From assembly GCF_905171775.1 (NCBI RefSeq), contig NC_053494.1, positions 192,581,544-192,645,543 on the forward strand: a stretch of DNA of 64,000 nucleotides, given 5' to 3'. The translations under genes and the position numbers were made by a program. Below the pieces are notes generated by a model, which was not told the DNA's origin, made no database searches, and saw nothing but the letters and a program-made list of their open reading frames with translations. Positions 29,006 through 40,950 of this stretch are shown piece after piece. Origin of the DNA: Rana temporaria. Taxonomy: Eukaryota; Chordata; Amphibia; Anura; Ranidae. How positions within the stretch are numbered: position 1 is the stretch's first letter; every line of letters starts with the position of its first letter.

Positions 29006-30435
29006 TTTTTTTATATACGTACATTATATTGCATTTGCCTTATGTATAGTGATGCTGGGTTGGGATGGGATGCTGGGTTGCTGGGTTGGCTTATGTGGTC
29101 ACTATATTTTATTCATATAAGTTTTCATACCACTGTAGATTTTGCAAACAAAATTGTATAAAAGCTATTTGTATGTGCTAACTTTACTTACATTTTTTGG
29201 TTTCATTCAATGCTCAGAGCAGCCACTTCTGTTTGCTGTGCACATATCACCAGTAAAATCTGAAAATTTGAATAGGGCCAGAGCAAGAAAGCAAGGTGCC
29301 GAATCATGAACTATGGGGATCAGTTATCAAATATTATAAAAAAAAGAAATAATAAATAAATAAGACGATTTGCCACAGATAGCACACATGAAAAAAATAA
29401 AAGGTACACACAGACAATTTCTAATGACCTTGTCCAATGATTGTGTGCACTATGTGAATAGCCCCTGAGTTCATTTAGTTAACGGATTGCACTGCGCCTC
29501 TGTAACTAGCTGAGTGGAAATTGAGACGGGAAAGGTTAAGGGATTGCTGTGGCCAAACAGAGATTTATAAAGCCAGCTCTTAGCCCTGAGTGTTTTTGAG
29601 TTATTTTCAAATGGTAATTTGCTTTATCCAAACCAAACGCATATAGTGTAAGTAAGTGATTATTTGCATGACTGACAATCATTTCCCTGCCTGCAGTCTT
29701 TTTAAAATGCATAATTTTGCAGAGATGCAAAATAAAGTAGAGAATTTTTTTTTATCAAGGCTAAAAAGAAGTTAGGTGATTTATTTTGTGCTACGTCTGA
29801 CCTCTAATTTTATTTCTCTTTTTCTCCTTAACCCTTTTTTGTGTTTGAAAATGCTATCCAGCTTCTCTTTTTAGTGACCAAGGTCTTCAATGTATTTCTG
29901 TTTTTGGCAGCTGTAGGACTGAGTCCAGTCTTTTCATGGCCTGTACGGCAAAGGTTCTTTGCTGCTGAAAAAATGAACTGACAGAACTGCAGCCATGTTA
30001 GCGTTGTTTAATATCTCACTGCCGTTGGCGCTTTACAGGTTGTCATATTTTCATAGTTTCCATGTATGTTGTAACACAAACAATCAGTGTCGCCATTCAG
30101 ACCAGTGATTGGACATATCGCCAAAGAATTTTAACCAAATCATTCAAGCCTAAGAGCCAGCAAAAGTCAGCTGTTTTCAAAACTGATGATGATTCTAGTG
30201 GACAGATGTATTCAGTTTGTGTCTCCGTCCCCTTCAACAGGCTTGCAGTGAGGTAATGCGTTTGAGGGGGGGGGGGGGGTGTGAAACCACTCCTTGGCTT
30301 TTTATCAGTAGGGCAGAACTAAAACATCCGATAGCAATGTTTTTCCACTGGAGTTTCTGAGAGACTCAAGAAGCCAGCATATTATTTCTTCAACAGTCCA
30401 ATGCTAGAGCCTCTTTTGGCCATGCAGGTTCTGGC
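29006..30435. other. Intron, mostly single-copy-looking
   Basis: A short GGATGCTGGGTTG repeat lies at 29049-29090. The stretch 29500-29760 is AT-rich and non-repetitive and could hold regulatory sequence. A G run of about 13 is at 30268-30280. The open frame 30062-30256 is discussed under rejected items. Confidence 0.35.
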
Positions 30436-30446
30436 AGTGGATTTGC

Positions 30447-30636
30447 AGTGTTTCCCAACTCCAGTCCTCAAGGCGAACCAACAGGTCATGTTTTCAGGAT
30501 TTCCCTCAGATGAAACGGCTGTGGTAATTACTAAGGCAGTAAAACTGATCAAATCACCTGTGCAAAATAATGGAAAGCCTGAAAACATGACCTGTTGGTG
30601 TGCCTTGAGGACTGGAGTTGGGAACAGTGGATTAAT
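30447..30636. mobile_element. hAT-like foldback MITE (CAGTGTTTCCCAACTCCAG)
   Basis: Left end CAGTGTTTCCCAACTCCAG and right end CTGGAGTTGGGAACAGTG. The next stems, AACAGGTCATGTTTTCAGG and CCTGAAAACATGACCTGTT, pair perfectly. The flanks show only a weak duplication. Confidence 0.75.
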
Positions 30637-30669
30637 GAATAGGGGAATAGGGAGGGAGAAGGTTTGCCG

Positions 30670-30860
30670 ATATAGACTGTAAAAAAAGTGGCATCCGCTG
30701 CAACCTATACTTGGCAGTAAGGTGCACATTGAAGGGCAATGCACAAAAACATGCAAAGATTTCCCAACACACTTACCAACTAGCCTGCAAAAAAAAACAA
30801 TTTGACCATGTCTAACAATTCACGTTAAATACAGAAGGTTTTCTTTGCACACATTTGCAA
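30670..30860. repeat. Dispersed direct repeat, copy A (partner at 31940)
   Basis: GTGGCATCCGCTGCAACC, AAGATTTCCCAACACACTTA, CCTGCAAAAAAAAAC and GGTTTTCTTTGCA have close counterparts in the same order at about 31940-32135. Identity is moderate, so the copies are old. Confidence 0.6.
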
Positions 30861-30928
30861 ATATATGAGAACGCCCCATCGCCTACGTCAATTCTTCTCT
30901 GTGTACTGTGGTCCTAATTTTATCATTT

Positions 30929-31303
30929 TAATGCCACGTACGCACGGTCGGAATTTCCGACAAGAAAAGTTTGATGTGAGCTTTTGGTCGTAAATTCCGA
31001 CCGTGTGTAGGCCCCATCAGACTTTTTGTGTAGGAATTTTAGAGCTGGTTCTCAAATTTTCCGACGGGAAAAGTTCTTGTTGGAAATTACGATCGACTGT
31101 ATGCAATTCCGACGCGCGATAAACCACGCATGCCTGGAATCAATTTGATGCATGCTCGGAATCATTCAACTTAAACTTTCTCGGCACGTTGTAGTGTTGT
31201 ACGTCACCGCGTTCTTGACGGTCGGAATTTTGTGTGACCGTGTGTATGGAAGTTTGAGCCAATATTCCGTCAGAATTTCCGATCGTGTGTACGTGGCATT
31301 AGG
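30929..31303. mobile_element. Foldback MITE with TGCCACGTACGCACGGTCGG ends
   Basis: Left TGCCACGTACGCACGGTCGG and right CCGATCGTGTGTACGTGGCA pair, with T/A-rich 3-base flanks. Internal stems AATTTCCGAC and GTCGGAATT recur. Harbinger-like by size and ends. Confidence 0.7.
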
Positions 31304-31339
31304 GTCTCCCAAGTTGGAGCACATATAGCAGTGAATAGA

Positions 31340-31824
31340 TTAAAGGGGTTGTAAAGGTATAATTTTTTTTCTTTTTAAAATAACAAATATTGTATACTTA
31401 CCTCCTCTGTGCAGGGGTTTTGCACAGAGGGGCCCTGATCTGCCTCTTCTGGGGTTCACCAGCTGCGCTCCTGGCTCCTCCTGAGTGCCTCCACGGAGAC
31501 CCGCATTCTCTGGGGGCACTCGTGCGGGCACGCTCCAGAGTCTCTCGATTGACACAGATAGCAGGACCTGGCCTTGCCCACGGATCCCTTGTCACTGGCT
31601 TTGATTGACAGCAGCGGGAAGCAATGCTCCTGCTGCAATCAATCCAGCCAATGAGGACCAGAGACAGTGGCTGGAGCTGCTCTGCTCATCCCTGTCGCTG
31701 GAACGAATGGGTTCAGGTAAGTAAAAGGGGGGCTCTGGGGGGCCGCCCCACTGCAAAAGGTTTTTTACCTTAATGCATAGAATGCATTAAGGTGAAAAAC
31801 CTTGAGAGTTTACAACCCTTTTAA
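31340..31824. mobile_element. TTAA-flanked MITE, GGGGTTGTAAAG family
   Basis: TTAA at 31340-31343 and 31821-31824; ends AAGGGGTTGTAAAGG and TTTACAACCCTT. Inside are TACTTACCTCCTCTGTGCAGG and TGCATTAAGGTGAAAAACC, shared with 38878, 43364 and 45691. Confidence 0.85.
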
Positions 31825-31939
31825 GGGCAGGTTTGCCTGGAGGGAGCCCACCCCTCCTTTAAACCCTTGGGACGCATGGTATGCCCAGCAAGAACACAAT
31901 GGCAACTGAAGGCATCAAGTGTCTTTGTGCATCAGATTC

Positions 31940-32131
31940 AACCAACTGTATAAAAAAGTGGCAACCACCCCAACCTATAACCAGCCTTTGCCGTAAGCTG
32001 CACTTGGAAGGGCAACACACATCCCAAACAAAGATTTCCCAGCACACTTGCCAGCCAGCCTGCAAAAAAATAAAATAAACTTATCCTGTCTAACAATACA
32101 CATTGAAAACAGAGGGTTTTGTTTGCATACT
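31940..32131. repeat. Dispersed direct repeat, copy B
   Basis: Partner of 30670-30860 (AAAAAAGTGGCAACC, AAAGATTTCCCAGCACACTT, GCCTGCAAAAAAATA). It ends just where the Tc1 element begins. Confidence 0.6.
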
Positions 32132-32715
32132 TACAGTCAGGTCCATAAATATTGGGACATTGACACAATTCTAATCTTTTTAGCTCTATACACGACCACA
32201 ATGGATTTGAAATTAAACACACAAAATATGCTATAACTGCAGACTTCCAGCTTTAATTTGAGGGTATTTACATCCAAATCAGGTGAACGGTGTAGGAATT
32301 ACAACAGTTTGTATATGTGCCTCACACTTTTTAAGGGACCAAAAGTAATGGGAAAAATGGCTGCTCAGCTGTCCCATGGCCAGGTGTGTGTTATTCCCTC
32401 GTTATCCCATTTACAAGGAGAAGATACAAGGTCCAGAGTTAATTTCAAGTGTGCTATTTGCATTTGGAATCTGTTGCTGTCAACTCTCAATATGAGATCC
32501 AAAGAGCTGTCACTATCAGTGAAGCAAGCCATCATTAGGCTGAAAAAACAAAACAAACCCATCAGAGAGATAGCAAAAACATTAGTTGTGGCCAAATCAA
32601 CTGTTTGGAACATCCTTAAAAAGAAAGAACGCACCAGTGAGCTCAGCAACACCAAAAGACCCAGAAGACCACGGAAAACAACTGTGGTGGATGACCAAAG
32701 AATTCATAATCAATG
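32132..32715 (+). mobile_element. Tc1-like transposon, 5' part only
   Basis: Starts with the Tc1 terminal TACAGTCAGGTCCATAAAT. It continues through a non-coding leader into the transposase start and is cut off at about 32715 by a TTAA-type MITE fragment. Confidence 0.85.
32492..32704 (+). pseudogene. Tc1-like transposase, N-terminal DNA-binding domain (truncated)
   Basis: From ATG at 32492 about 71 residues read as the paired-like DNA-binding region of a Tc1 transposase: SVKQAIIRLKKQNKPIREIA (first helix-turn-helix), STVWNILKKKERTSELSNTK, then KRPRRPRKTTVVDDQRI leading to the second helix-turn-helix, where the sequence ends. The catalytic DDE domain is missing because another element follows. 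An upstream in-frame extension to 32258 is leader and not coding. No function is expected beyond a possible DNA-binding fragment. Confidence 0.88.
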
Positions 32716-32950
32716 TCACTTAGCCAATCCAAAGAGAGAGGGGCTGGGTCAGAGCTCCATGTCTGACTGGACACTGGGAGCTGTGACTTGGCTTGGGTGC
32801 CCCCATAGCAAGGGCCAGGAGCAGCGAAGAGGGACTCAAGAAGAGTAGGATCTGGGCTGCTCAGTGCAAAACCAACTGCACAGAGGAGGTAAGTATAACA
32901 TGTTTGTTGTTTTGTTTTGTTTTTTTAACAAGACTTTACAATCACTTTAA
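32716..32950 (-). mobile_element. TTAA-type MITE fragment (minus orientation)
   Basis: Contains GCACAGAGGAGGTAAGTATAACATG-type sequence (in part: GGTAAGTATAACATGTTTG) and ends TTTACAATCACTTTAA at 32950, the complement of the usual left end. Its other end is missing. Confidence 0.65.
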
Positions 32951-33020
32951 AGAATATCTACACCCAAGAACAAAAATGTAATATATTGTAGCTTAGCAGT
33001 TTTTACATGTGGTGGTTGAC

Positions 33021-33500
33021 TTAGAGCCAGTTCACACTGGGGCGACCTGGGATCCGACTTCAAGTCACCCCAAGTTGCCCCAAGTTGCGCGGTCGAGAAA
33101 ATGAATGGAAGTGAATGGGAGCCGTCTTAATGTACACTACTGAAGTCGATCCGACTTCAGAAAAGGTTCCTGTACTACTTCAATCCGACTTCTAGGCAAC
33201 TTGTACCCATTGATTTCAATGAAAGTCGCCTCAGAAGTCGGATCACTGTCTTAACTGAAGCAACAATACAGGAAGATATCATACATTTCTCAGGCAAACC
33301 CCTCCCTCCCACTGATTGTTGTTTGATTGGCCACTGGAAAGCCTCCTGTCCTGGAGGCGACTTGAAGTTGCCTTGTACTGTCCTGGAGGCAACTTGAAGT
33401 TGCCTTGTAAGTTGCCTGATGATTCATACTCAAGTCGTGTCCAAGTTGCCTCCCAAAGTCGTACTAGAAGTCGTGTTGCCCCTGTGTGAATGGGCTCTTA
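33021..33500. mobile_element. Harbinger-like MITE (TTA duplication)
   Basis: 33024-33497 starts GAGCCAGTTCACACTGGGG and ends CCCTGTGTGAATGGGCTC, flanked by TTA. The interior repeats AAGTTGCC and AAGTCGGAT in both senses; a short direct duplication (CTGTCCTGGAGGC.ACTTGAAGTTGCCTTG) occurs at about 33349-33405. Confidence 0.75.
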
Positions 33501-33697
33501 AATATCGTTTTTCAAGAACATTTTCATCCAAAACATAAAACCTGCTTATTTTGCTAGAAATGCCATATCCTTGTCACTTCCTGTAAATTGGACCAAATTC
33601 ACACAAAGTGTTATCTTCCTTTCAAGCTATAGTATCTTCTGTGAACTACAAGTTCCTGTCCCAGCTTGTAATATAATAATGAAAGGAAGAAGATGTG
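33501..33697. other. Intron sequence, nothing recognised
   Basis: No feature recognised. Confidence 0.3.
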
Positions 33698-34442
33698 TGT
33701 GACGGACCGCTTGGCACCCCACTGGGGTGCTTCTGCCAAGATACAGCTTCCTCCACTCTGGAACCAGGTATTATAGCTGAGCATTGTACCCAAGAAGCAG
33801 ATAAAACTAACTTTGGTGCAAACTGGAACCCACTTTATTGTAAACTCACATAGAATATATACCACAGAAAATCAGTTAGGAGCTTGATCACATTATCCTA
33901 AACAATGCAAACTTTAAACAGCAGTCTAGTCATCAGTACATCTAATGAACAACTAACATATACACATAAACATCCCACAATACTTTGGTAACAAGCTAAA
34001 GTGTACACAATGCTAGTCGCATCTCCAAGTGGATTAGCAGACAGATAGAAACAATAGATGACCAAATTTACGATGGGGATTCACACCTAGGAGGCACACA
34101 ATGAGATAATTTTACAATGAGCAGGAGATACCAGCATCAGGTTGTTTTATACTAATTATATTTACATCTGTTTTTAGTCTCTGAGTGGGGGGGGGCGCAG
34201 GTAAAGCAGTCACTGCTGGTTTGGGCACACAGTCCCCAAATCTGTATCCAGGTTCTAGGTTCCCAGAGTCTGTGTGCTTTGAGACATGGACCTAAATCCA
34301 AAGCAAAATCACTCTAAAGGTCTCCCAGGCACACACCTTCTGCAGAATAGAGCCTCCACAAAAGCCAGAGCCCATAGTCAGTAGGCAAGAGAATACCCTG
34401 AAGTCCCCTCAAAAAGCCCCTGTCCCGGTTGGGTCTGTCACA
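33698..34442. mobile_element. Unclassified 745-bp element with TGTGAC...GTCACA ends
   Basis: Begins TGTGACGGACCGC and ends GGTCTGTCACA, so it has short inverted TG...CA ends. It could be a solo LTR or a DNA element. A GCACCCCACTGGGGTGC palindrome lies near the left end. No clear duplication or internal ORF. Confidence 0.5.
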
Positions 34443-35535
34443 TTGTGTTTGTAGTCCAAATCAGGAGAGCAGCTAAATGTGACAACCTTGGCCTCCCTCC
34501 ATATATACAATGGAGTAAGTGGACATAGCTACCCGGAGACAAGAAATCTGTTATTTTCAGGATTTCCAGGTAAAAAAAAAATGAAAAAAAAAAATGCAGA
34601 TACCTCATCCAAGGACCAGTTACATGCAATCTGTTACATTTTTGTTTTTGGGTTTAGATAAACTTTAAGTAACCCTCCTCTTGTACTAGAGTCTAGTACT
34701 AGGTTTCAGTCGGCTAAGCTTCATGTGCTGTAACCAATTTGTATCATCTAACAGGACTTGTAGAGATAAGGTAGACCTATACTCCAGTGTTCAGGTTATT
34801 TAATTCTTCTTTTCAGCAGAAATTGGAAGAACCTGTAAGACTTGCAATGGAGCCATCATTCTTATCAAACTGTACTCCTTTATGAGTCACCAACCTCAAA
34901 CAAACTTGCAGTCAGTGAAGGATCAAGACATTCTGGACATGTTTCTAAAAATATTAAATGCTCGGCTGTTTTTGTGGTCCAGTTAATTATTAGTATATGG
35001 AAATGATATGATGCCTACAGTTTGAGCAGTGCTTTACAAAACAAAGGTGGACAATACAGTTACAATGCAGATCAGTACAAGAGGATTAGGTGGACCCTGC
35101 TCTTGAGAGCTTACAACCTAAACAAAGGGGCAAATGGTTCAAATATTATTACCTTTAAGGGATGAGCTCATGGAGAAAGTGGAAGTACCCATACAGGATT
35201 TCACCCAGGAGAGTCATTGTGCCGCAGTATATCTGCGTGAGCCGGTCGGGAATCGGTTAAAGATCGAGACTCTATCACTAGGGGAAAGGGGTGCCCACTG
35301 TTGCAGGTATGAAGTATAGGCATAAAAAATGCAAAGTTCCGACACATATTGGTGGTCTTGGAGCTTGCACCTAAGTCCTGCCCCCTCATTTTCCTGTTGG
35401 CTTCTATGATGGACAGCATCACTGACAAACAGAAATGCACAGGAGGAAGGAAGGGGCAGGTAAGCGTTGGCACGCTCAAGAAGTACCAAAGCTTTACAGG
35501 CCAAAAATGGTTTCAAATTTAGCCATGACGGGATG
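34443..35535. other. Intron with a SINE-tail-like piece at about 35000-35130
   Basis: 35015-35130 (GAGCAGTGCTTTACAAAAC, CTCTTGAGAGCTTACAACC) resembles the 3' region of tRNA-SINEs (compare GGAGCTTACAATC at 6947). The remainder shows no gene. Confidence 0.4.
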
Positions 35536-35878
35536 ACTTAGGGCACAGGTGTCAAACACAAGACCTGCGGGCCAAATCCGGCCCTCCTGGTCATTTCATG
35601 TGGCCCTCGCACCTCTCCTGCAACTGCAGGAGAGCTCCAGCCCTCCTCTGGTCCTACTCCAGACCCTTACTTTCTGCTTTCAAGCAATGCATCCAGCTTT
35701 TTCCCAGCAGCAGCGTAAGGAATGGGGGGTGCACTGTGATGTAAGGGAGAGTGGGGGACTCAACTTCTGATGGTGGGGTGGCTCTTGACATCTTAATGAT
35801 ACAACCGGCACTTTTGAGGGCAATCATAATGCTAATGCCGCCCAGAATGAAATTGAGTTTGATATCCCTGACTTAGGG
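35536..35878. mobile_element. hAT-like MITE, family 2, second copy (ACTTAGGG duplication)
   Basis: 35544-35870 starts CACAGGTGTCAAACAC and ends AGTTTGATATCCCTG; ACTTAGGG repeats exactly at both sides. It is about 36 bases shorter than the 12871 copy, chiefly through a gap near the right end. Confidence 0.88.
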
Positions 35879-35944
35879 GGTTTCTATAGATAAGTGCACC
35901 CCTGTCATACTTTTTGCAGTTTGCCCCCCCCCCCCCCCAGTGAC

Positions 35945-36680
35945 AGAGGGGTAGATTCAGGTAGGGAGCGGGCGTAACGTATCCTATTTACGCTATGCCT
36001 CTGCAACTTTGACAGGCAAGTGCATTATTCACAAAGCACTTGCTCCGTAAGTTGCGGCGGCGTAGCGTAAGTTGGCCGGCGTAAGCCCGCCTAATTCAAA
36101 TCTGTAAGATGTGGGCGTGTTTTATGCAAAATCATCGTGACCCCACGTAAATGGCGCTTTTTACGAACAGCGCATGCACCGTCCGTGAAAGTATCCCAGT
36201 GCGCATGCTCCAAATTAACCCGCAAAAAGCCAATGCTTTCGACGTGAATGTAAATTACGCCCAGCCCTATTCGCGAACGACTTACGCAAACAACGTAATC
36301 GACGGAAAATTTGACGCTGGCCCGACGTCCATACTTAACATTGGCTGCGCTTCATATAGCAGGGGGTAACTTTACGCTGAAAAAACCTTACGTAAACGGT
36401 GTATCTGTACTGCGATGGCCGGGCGTACGTTCGTGAATAGGCGTATCTAGCTGATTTACATATTTCTAGGCGTAAATCAGCGTACACGCCCCTAGCGGCC
36501 AGCGTAAATATGCAGTTAAGATACGACGGCGTAGGAGACTTACGCTGGTCGTATCTTAGACAAATTCTGGTGTATCTGATTCTTTGAATCAGGCGCCAAG
36601 ATGCGATGCCTCAGACTCAGAGATACGACGGCGTATCTGGAGATACGCTGTCGTATCTCCTACCTGAATCTGGCCCAGAG
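35945..36680. mobile_element. GGCCAGAT-end palindromic MITE, copy 3
   Basis: About 35949-36676: GGGTAGATTCAGGTAGG at the left and TACCTGAATCTGGCCC at the right, with AGAG on both sides. Interior GTAAGTTGCGGCGGCGTAGC and TACGACGGCGTA motifs. A preceding C run lies at 35925-35937. Confidence 0.8.
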
Positions 36681-38215
36681 TCTCTAAGCTCCATCGTCAC
36701 GTTGAATTGCCTAACAGTATATCTGTTCTTTTCTGACGCAAGGATTCAGAAAGAAAAAAAAAAGATAGACCGTTGGGCAGGCACCGCAGCTTATGCAGAC
36801 GAAATACAGGTACAATGAGCAGGCAGAGATTAATGCATTGTGATGCTGTGAAAACTCCAACAAGGAAAATGCCTTTGTTGATATGGCAACAAAAGTTTTC
36901 TGTTTGGACGGCACCGACCAAAGTGGCGTTCTGTAAAGACATCCAGTGTAAGAAGCGCATCATATTCCATCCGCCATCCAGATCCATCCTGGAATATAAT
37001 TTCGCTGCAGAGCCGTACAGCGGCTAGTTGGAGAGTTATTGTGAATATTTAATGAGCAGAGAAAATTGTTCCAGTTACTGATCTGCTATTTTACAATACA
37101 CCTTTTGCATTTTTTAGAAGCCGGAGAACAATACAACCACAAACGCTTGTCTCCTCTGGCGTTCCTTAATCCATGCCCGGGTAATGGAAAAGCCGTGTTC
37201 AAGGAAAACGCAGCGGAAAGGAGTTTTTTTCTTAACGTGTTATTTTTCTGAAAACACGTTGGTGAAGAAATGTGAAAAAAAAAAATACATGCTAACCTCA
37301 TTCTCGGCTGCCTGTTCCCGGATCAGAATAGAGAAGGAAAGTCTAATCCTCCTGTATTGCCGCACAATAGCGATGGAGTTTGTATTATTTAAAGGCTTAA
37401 GTGCCGCACTGAGTAGATGTGGCACTTAACTGTTTACAAGGAGGTACTTGAAATCATACACTGCAGTCTTTCTCAAGGCCTTGTGTAAGTGGCCTTGTTA
37501 AATCTTTTCTTATCACCATATCTCTTGTCCTCTTTTGTTCTGGGTTGTCATGTAGATTACATTATACCTGCCCTTTTAGTAATTACCTGAAAGAAAAACT
37601 TTTTCTTTTTTGTATGAGCCATTTTGTAGTTTAAAGATCAACTAAACACAAAGTCAAAATGCATTTACAGTGTGTGAGCGGTTTACATGCCAAAGGGTTT
37701 GTATTTCTTTCTATACAGTCCTGAGATTAAAGTCGGCCATAGACAGTTCGAATCTCAGCCGGGTCAGCAGGGTCTGGGCGATATTAGAACCATTAATGGG
37801 CAGGCTGATTGTACCCAAGTTTATTGATAGATTAACTTGGGTACAACTAGCCTGTTGGACATTTCATGCAATTATTGCCAGCGGATATAGCCACTAGCAA
37901 TAATCACTGTGTGTTCTCCCAGCTGAGGCGTCTCCCCCCGTCTTCACCTGCCCCCCCCAATCCCTGTCGGGAGAACACAGCAGCTCTGCGAGATTGATTC
38001 CCTTGTCGACACTGATTGTGTCAGCACACTAATAGCCACTGTACCAACAATCTCCTATGCTGAGCTATTATGTTCTGACAGGGGGGCACCCCCCACCAGA
38101 ACACTCTGGTCAGCACACTCTGCCATTGGCTGAGAGCGCTTATCGGGAGCCCGTTGGATTCTGGTTTTCCAACATGCTCATCTGACCCTCTGTCGGACTG
38201 GCTATAAACAAAAAT
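36681..38215. other. Intron; single-copy-looking stretch plus a partial MITE
   Basis: 36780-37090 is non-repetitive and compositionally even; it could be conserved non-coding DNA. From about 37728 (AAAGTCGGCCATAGACAG) a MITE-like sequence begins without a visible matching end. No gene. Confidence 0.35.
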
Positions 38216-38881
38216 AGAGTGACAATTTTGAAAAAAATGAATATTTTTTACCATAATAAATATGCCCCAAAAATATATATATATAAAAAAAAATTTCCTC
38301 AGTTTAGGCCGATACGTATTCTTCTACATATTTTTCGTAATAAAAAACAAAAAAAACGCAAAAAAGCGTTTATTGGTTGGTTTGCGCAAAAGTTATAGCG
38401 TTTACAAAATAGGGGGTAGTTTTATGGACACTTTTGACACATTTTTGGGACCATTGGCATTTTTATAGCGATGAGTGCTATAAAAATGCATTGATTACTA
38501 TAAAAATGCCACTGGCAGGGAAGGGGTTAACACTAGGGGGCGGGGAAGGGGTTAAGTATGTTCCCTGGGTGTGTTCTAACTGTAGAGGGGGGTGGCCTCA
38601 CCAGGGGAAATGACTGATCACTGTTTATACATTGTATCAACAGACGGTCAGGCATTTCTCCCCTGACAGGACCGGGAGCTGTGTGTTTACACACACAGCT
38701 CCCGGTTCTCGCTCTGTAACGAGCGATCGTGGGTGCCTGGCGGTGATCGCGACCGCCAGGCACGCGTGCGGCAGACAGGAGCGAGTGGCCGCTTCGCGAG
38801 GCGACGTAGAGCTACGGGCTCTCGCGCAGGAGAGCCGACCTGCTTCCGTAGAACTGCGGCGGCTGGTTGGCATGTAGTTAA
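38216..38881 (-). mobile_element. TTAA-CCACTT family element, partial (minus)
   Basis: Complementary to the element at 43722-44697 over landmarks such as TTTAGGCCGATACGTATTC and GTTATAGCGTTTACAAAATAG. The terminus reads TGGCATGTAGTTAA. It contains a strong stem, GGAGCTGTGTGTTTACACACAC. The other end is missing. Confidence 0.65.
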
Positions 38882-39346
38882 ATAACAAACATGTCATACT
38901 TACCTCCAGTGTGCAGCTTGTTTTGCACAGAGTGGCCCCGATCCACGTCTTGTGGGGTCCCTCGCCGGCTGTCTCTGGTCCTCCCCGCAAGAACTCCACA
39001 CATTCATGCGAGCTCCCTCGTATTGTGTGGAGTCCTTGCGGACGCGCTCCTGTGATACAGCGAGCGGCCATAGCCACACGCTATATCACTCGGCCCCGCC
39101 CCTCGGCGCGCCGCGTCATTTGATGTGATTGACAGCAGCGCTAGCCAATGGCTGCGCTGCTTTCAATCCATCCGCTCTAGCCAATCAACGGCCAGGCTGA
39201 GCGGCGAAGAGGATGTCGGGGCTGAGCGCGGGACTTTCGAGGGGTCAGGTAAGTATAACGGAGGGCCGGTATAGTCGGAAGTTTTTTCACCTTAATGCAT
39301 AGAATGCATTAAGGTGAAAAAACTTTTTCCTTTACAACCCCTTTAA
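38878..39346. mobile_element. TTAA-flanked MITE, GGGGTTGTAAAG family, left end shortened
   Basis: TTAA at 38878-38881 (shared with the preceding element) and 39343-39346. Begins directly at AACAAACATGTCATACTTAC, lacking the first roughly 30 bases seen in other copies; the right end TTTACAACCCC is normal. Confidence 0.7.
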
Positions 39347-39557
39347 GCTTTGACTATAAAACCTGGAAGCTGATTGGTTTCTATGCAGAGTTGCACCAGG
39401 TTCTGCACTCTCCAGTTTTAGTAAATCTCCACCACTGACTTCCTGTCTGCCCTATTTTGTTAATGGATGTGCGCGGTTAGCCCCTCTTATGTCTGAAATG
39501 GGTAAATACACAGAAGAGTAGACTGTATGCCCGTTTAGGATACAGTGTCAAACAATT
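39347..39557. other. Intron sequence, nothing recognised
   Basis: No feature recognised. Confidence 0.3.
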
Positions 39558-40264
39558 GGCCAGATTCACGTACGGCGGCTTAAAGATGTGCGAGCGTAGC
39601 GTATGTAATTTACGTTACGCCGCCGCAAGTTAGAGAGGCAAGTGCTGTATTCACAAAGCACTTGCGTCCTAAGTTACGGCGGCGTAGCGTAAATGTACCG
39701 GCGTAAGTGCGCCTAATTCAAATTGTGAAGAGGTGGGCGTGTTTTATGTAAATAAAGCATGACCCCACGTAAATGACGTTTTGAACGAACGGCGCATGCG
39801 CCGTCCGCGGTCGTATCCCAGTGCGCATGCTTTAAATCACATCGCAAATAATCAATGCTTTCGACGTGAACGTAACCTATGCCCAGCCCTATTCTGAATC
39901 GACTTGCGCAAACGTCGTGAAATTCGGCGGCGGTTCCGACGTCCATACCTAACATTGGCTGCGCCATCTTTTTGGTGGTTTATCTTTACGCCTGAAAACA
40001 CCTTACGTAAACGGCGTATCTTTACTGCGACAGGCGAGCGTACGTTCGTGAATAGGCGTATCTCGCTGATTTACATATTCTAGGCGTAAATCAGCGTACA
40101 CGCCCCTAGCGGCCAGCGTAAATAGACGGCGTAGGAAGACTTACGCCGCTCGTATCTTAGCAACATTTAAGCGTATCTCAGTTTGAGCATACGCTTAAAT
40201 GTAGGATTCAGAGTTATGACGGCGTATCTACTGATACGACGGCGTAACTATACCTGAATTTGGC
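39558..40264. mobile_element. GGCCAGAT-end palindromic MITE, copy 4
   Basis: Starts GGCCAGATTCACGTACGG and ends ACCTGAATTTGGC. Shares blocks such as CGCCCCTAGCGGCCAGCGTAA with copy 3. Flanking duplication not clear. Confidence 0.78.
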
Positions 40265-40501
40265 TAAATATGTGCAAGAGCTTGTTACACGTAGATTTGC
40301 GGATAGCAAAGACAGAATACTTTTTTTTTTTTTTTCAAAGAGCACCAATTTTTTATTGTGTAACTTTTCTCATGAGAGAGGATGTAATGAGCTCTTCCTT
40401 GGGAAAATTCCTGCATTCTGCTTCTCATAGAACCTACAGGATTTTTCTGGTCTCTGTAGCATAATAACATTATAGTAATGTAAGGATCCCAGTGCAAATT
40501 G
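40265..40501. other. Intron, T run near 40320
   Basis: T run at 40320-40335; nothing else recognised. Confidence 0.3.
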
Positions 40502-40736
40502 TTAAAGTGGAAGTAAACCCTCCTATTGTTTTCAGCCAAGGAAGCTGCCATCTTGGCCTCTGTTTAATCTGCAACTGCCATGATGCTGCACATGTGATCC
40601 ATTATGAAACCAGCCATTGGATGGTTTGACAGTTTGGTTGAGAGCACAAGCAAATGCAACAGCTAGCATTTCCGGCATGCCGGAATGTTAACTGTTTTTT
40701 GAAACTATCAAATTGATGGGTTTACTTCCGCTTTAA
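40502..40736. mobile_element. Small TTAA-flanked MITE
   Basis: TTAA at 40502-40505 and 40733-40736; inverted ends AGTGGAAGTAAACCC and GGGTTTACTTCCGCT. 227 bp between. Confidence 0.8.
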
Positions 40737-40950
40737 GTTACACTACAAGATCTTCATAGCTGGGAATTAAAGCTGGGCCCTTCGCCCGAGACATTCTGCA
40801 GTGACGGGAAATTCTGCATAAACACTGGCGGTATATATGTTGGAAACCGATTTCTGTACAGAAGTATGAAAGTGCTGCGAGTCGTACAAAGCAAGTATGT
40901 TTTTCTCTGTTAGCATTGTTTGTTAAAGCCGAACTCCAGGCAAATAGATA
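40737..40950. other. Intron sequence, nothing recognised
   Basis: No feature recognised. Confidence 0.3.

Noticed and set aside
30062..30256. 64-codon frame followed by GTAATG, considered as an additional exon
   Set aside because: The sequence does not fit GTDC1, the acceptor side is weak, and the following GTDC1 exon should encode a different charged linker.
33698..34442. Endogenous retrovirus LTR
   Set aside because: TG...CA ends are present, but no duplication, polyadenylation signal pattern or internal viral genes support this over a DNA element.
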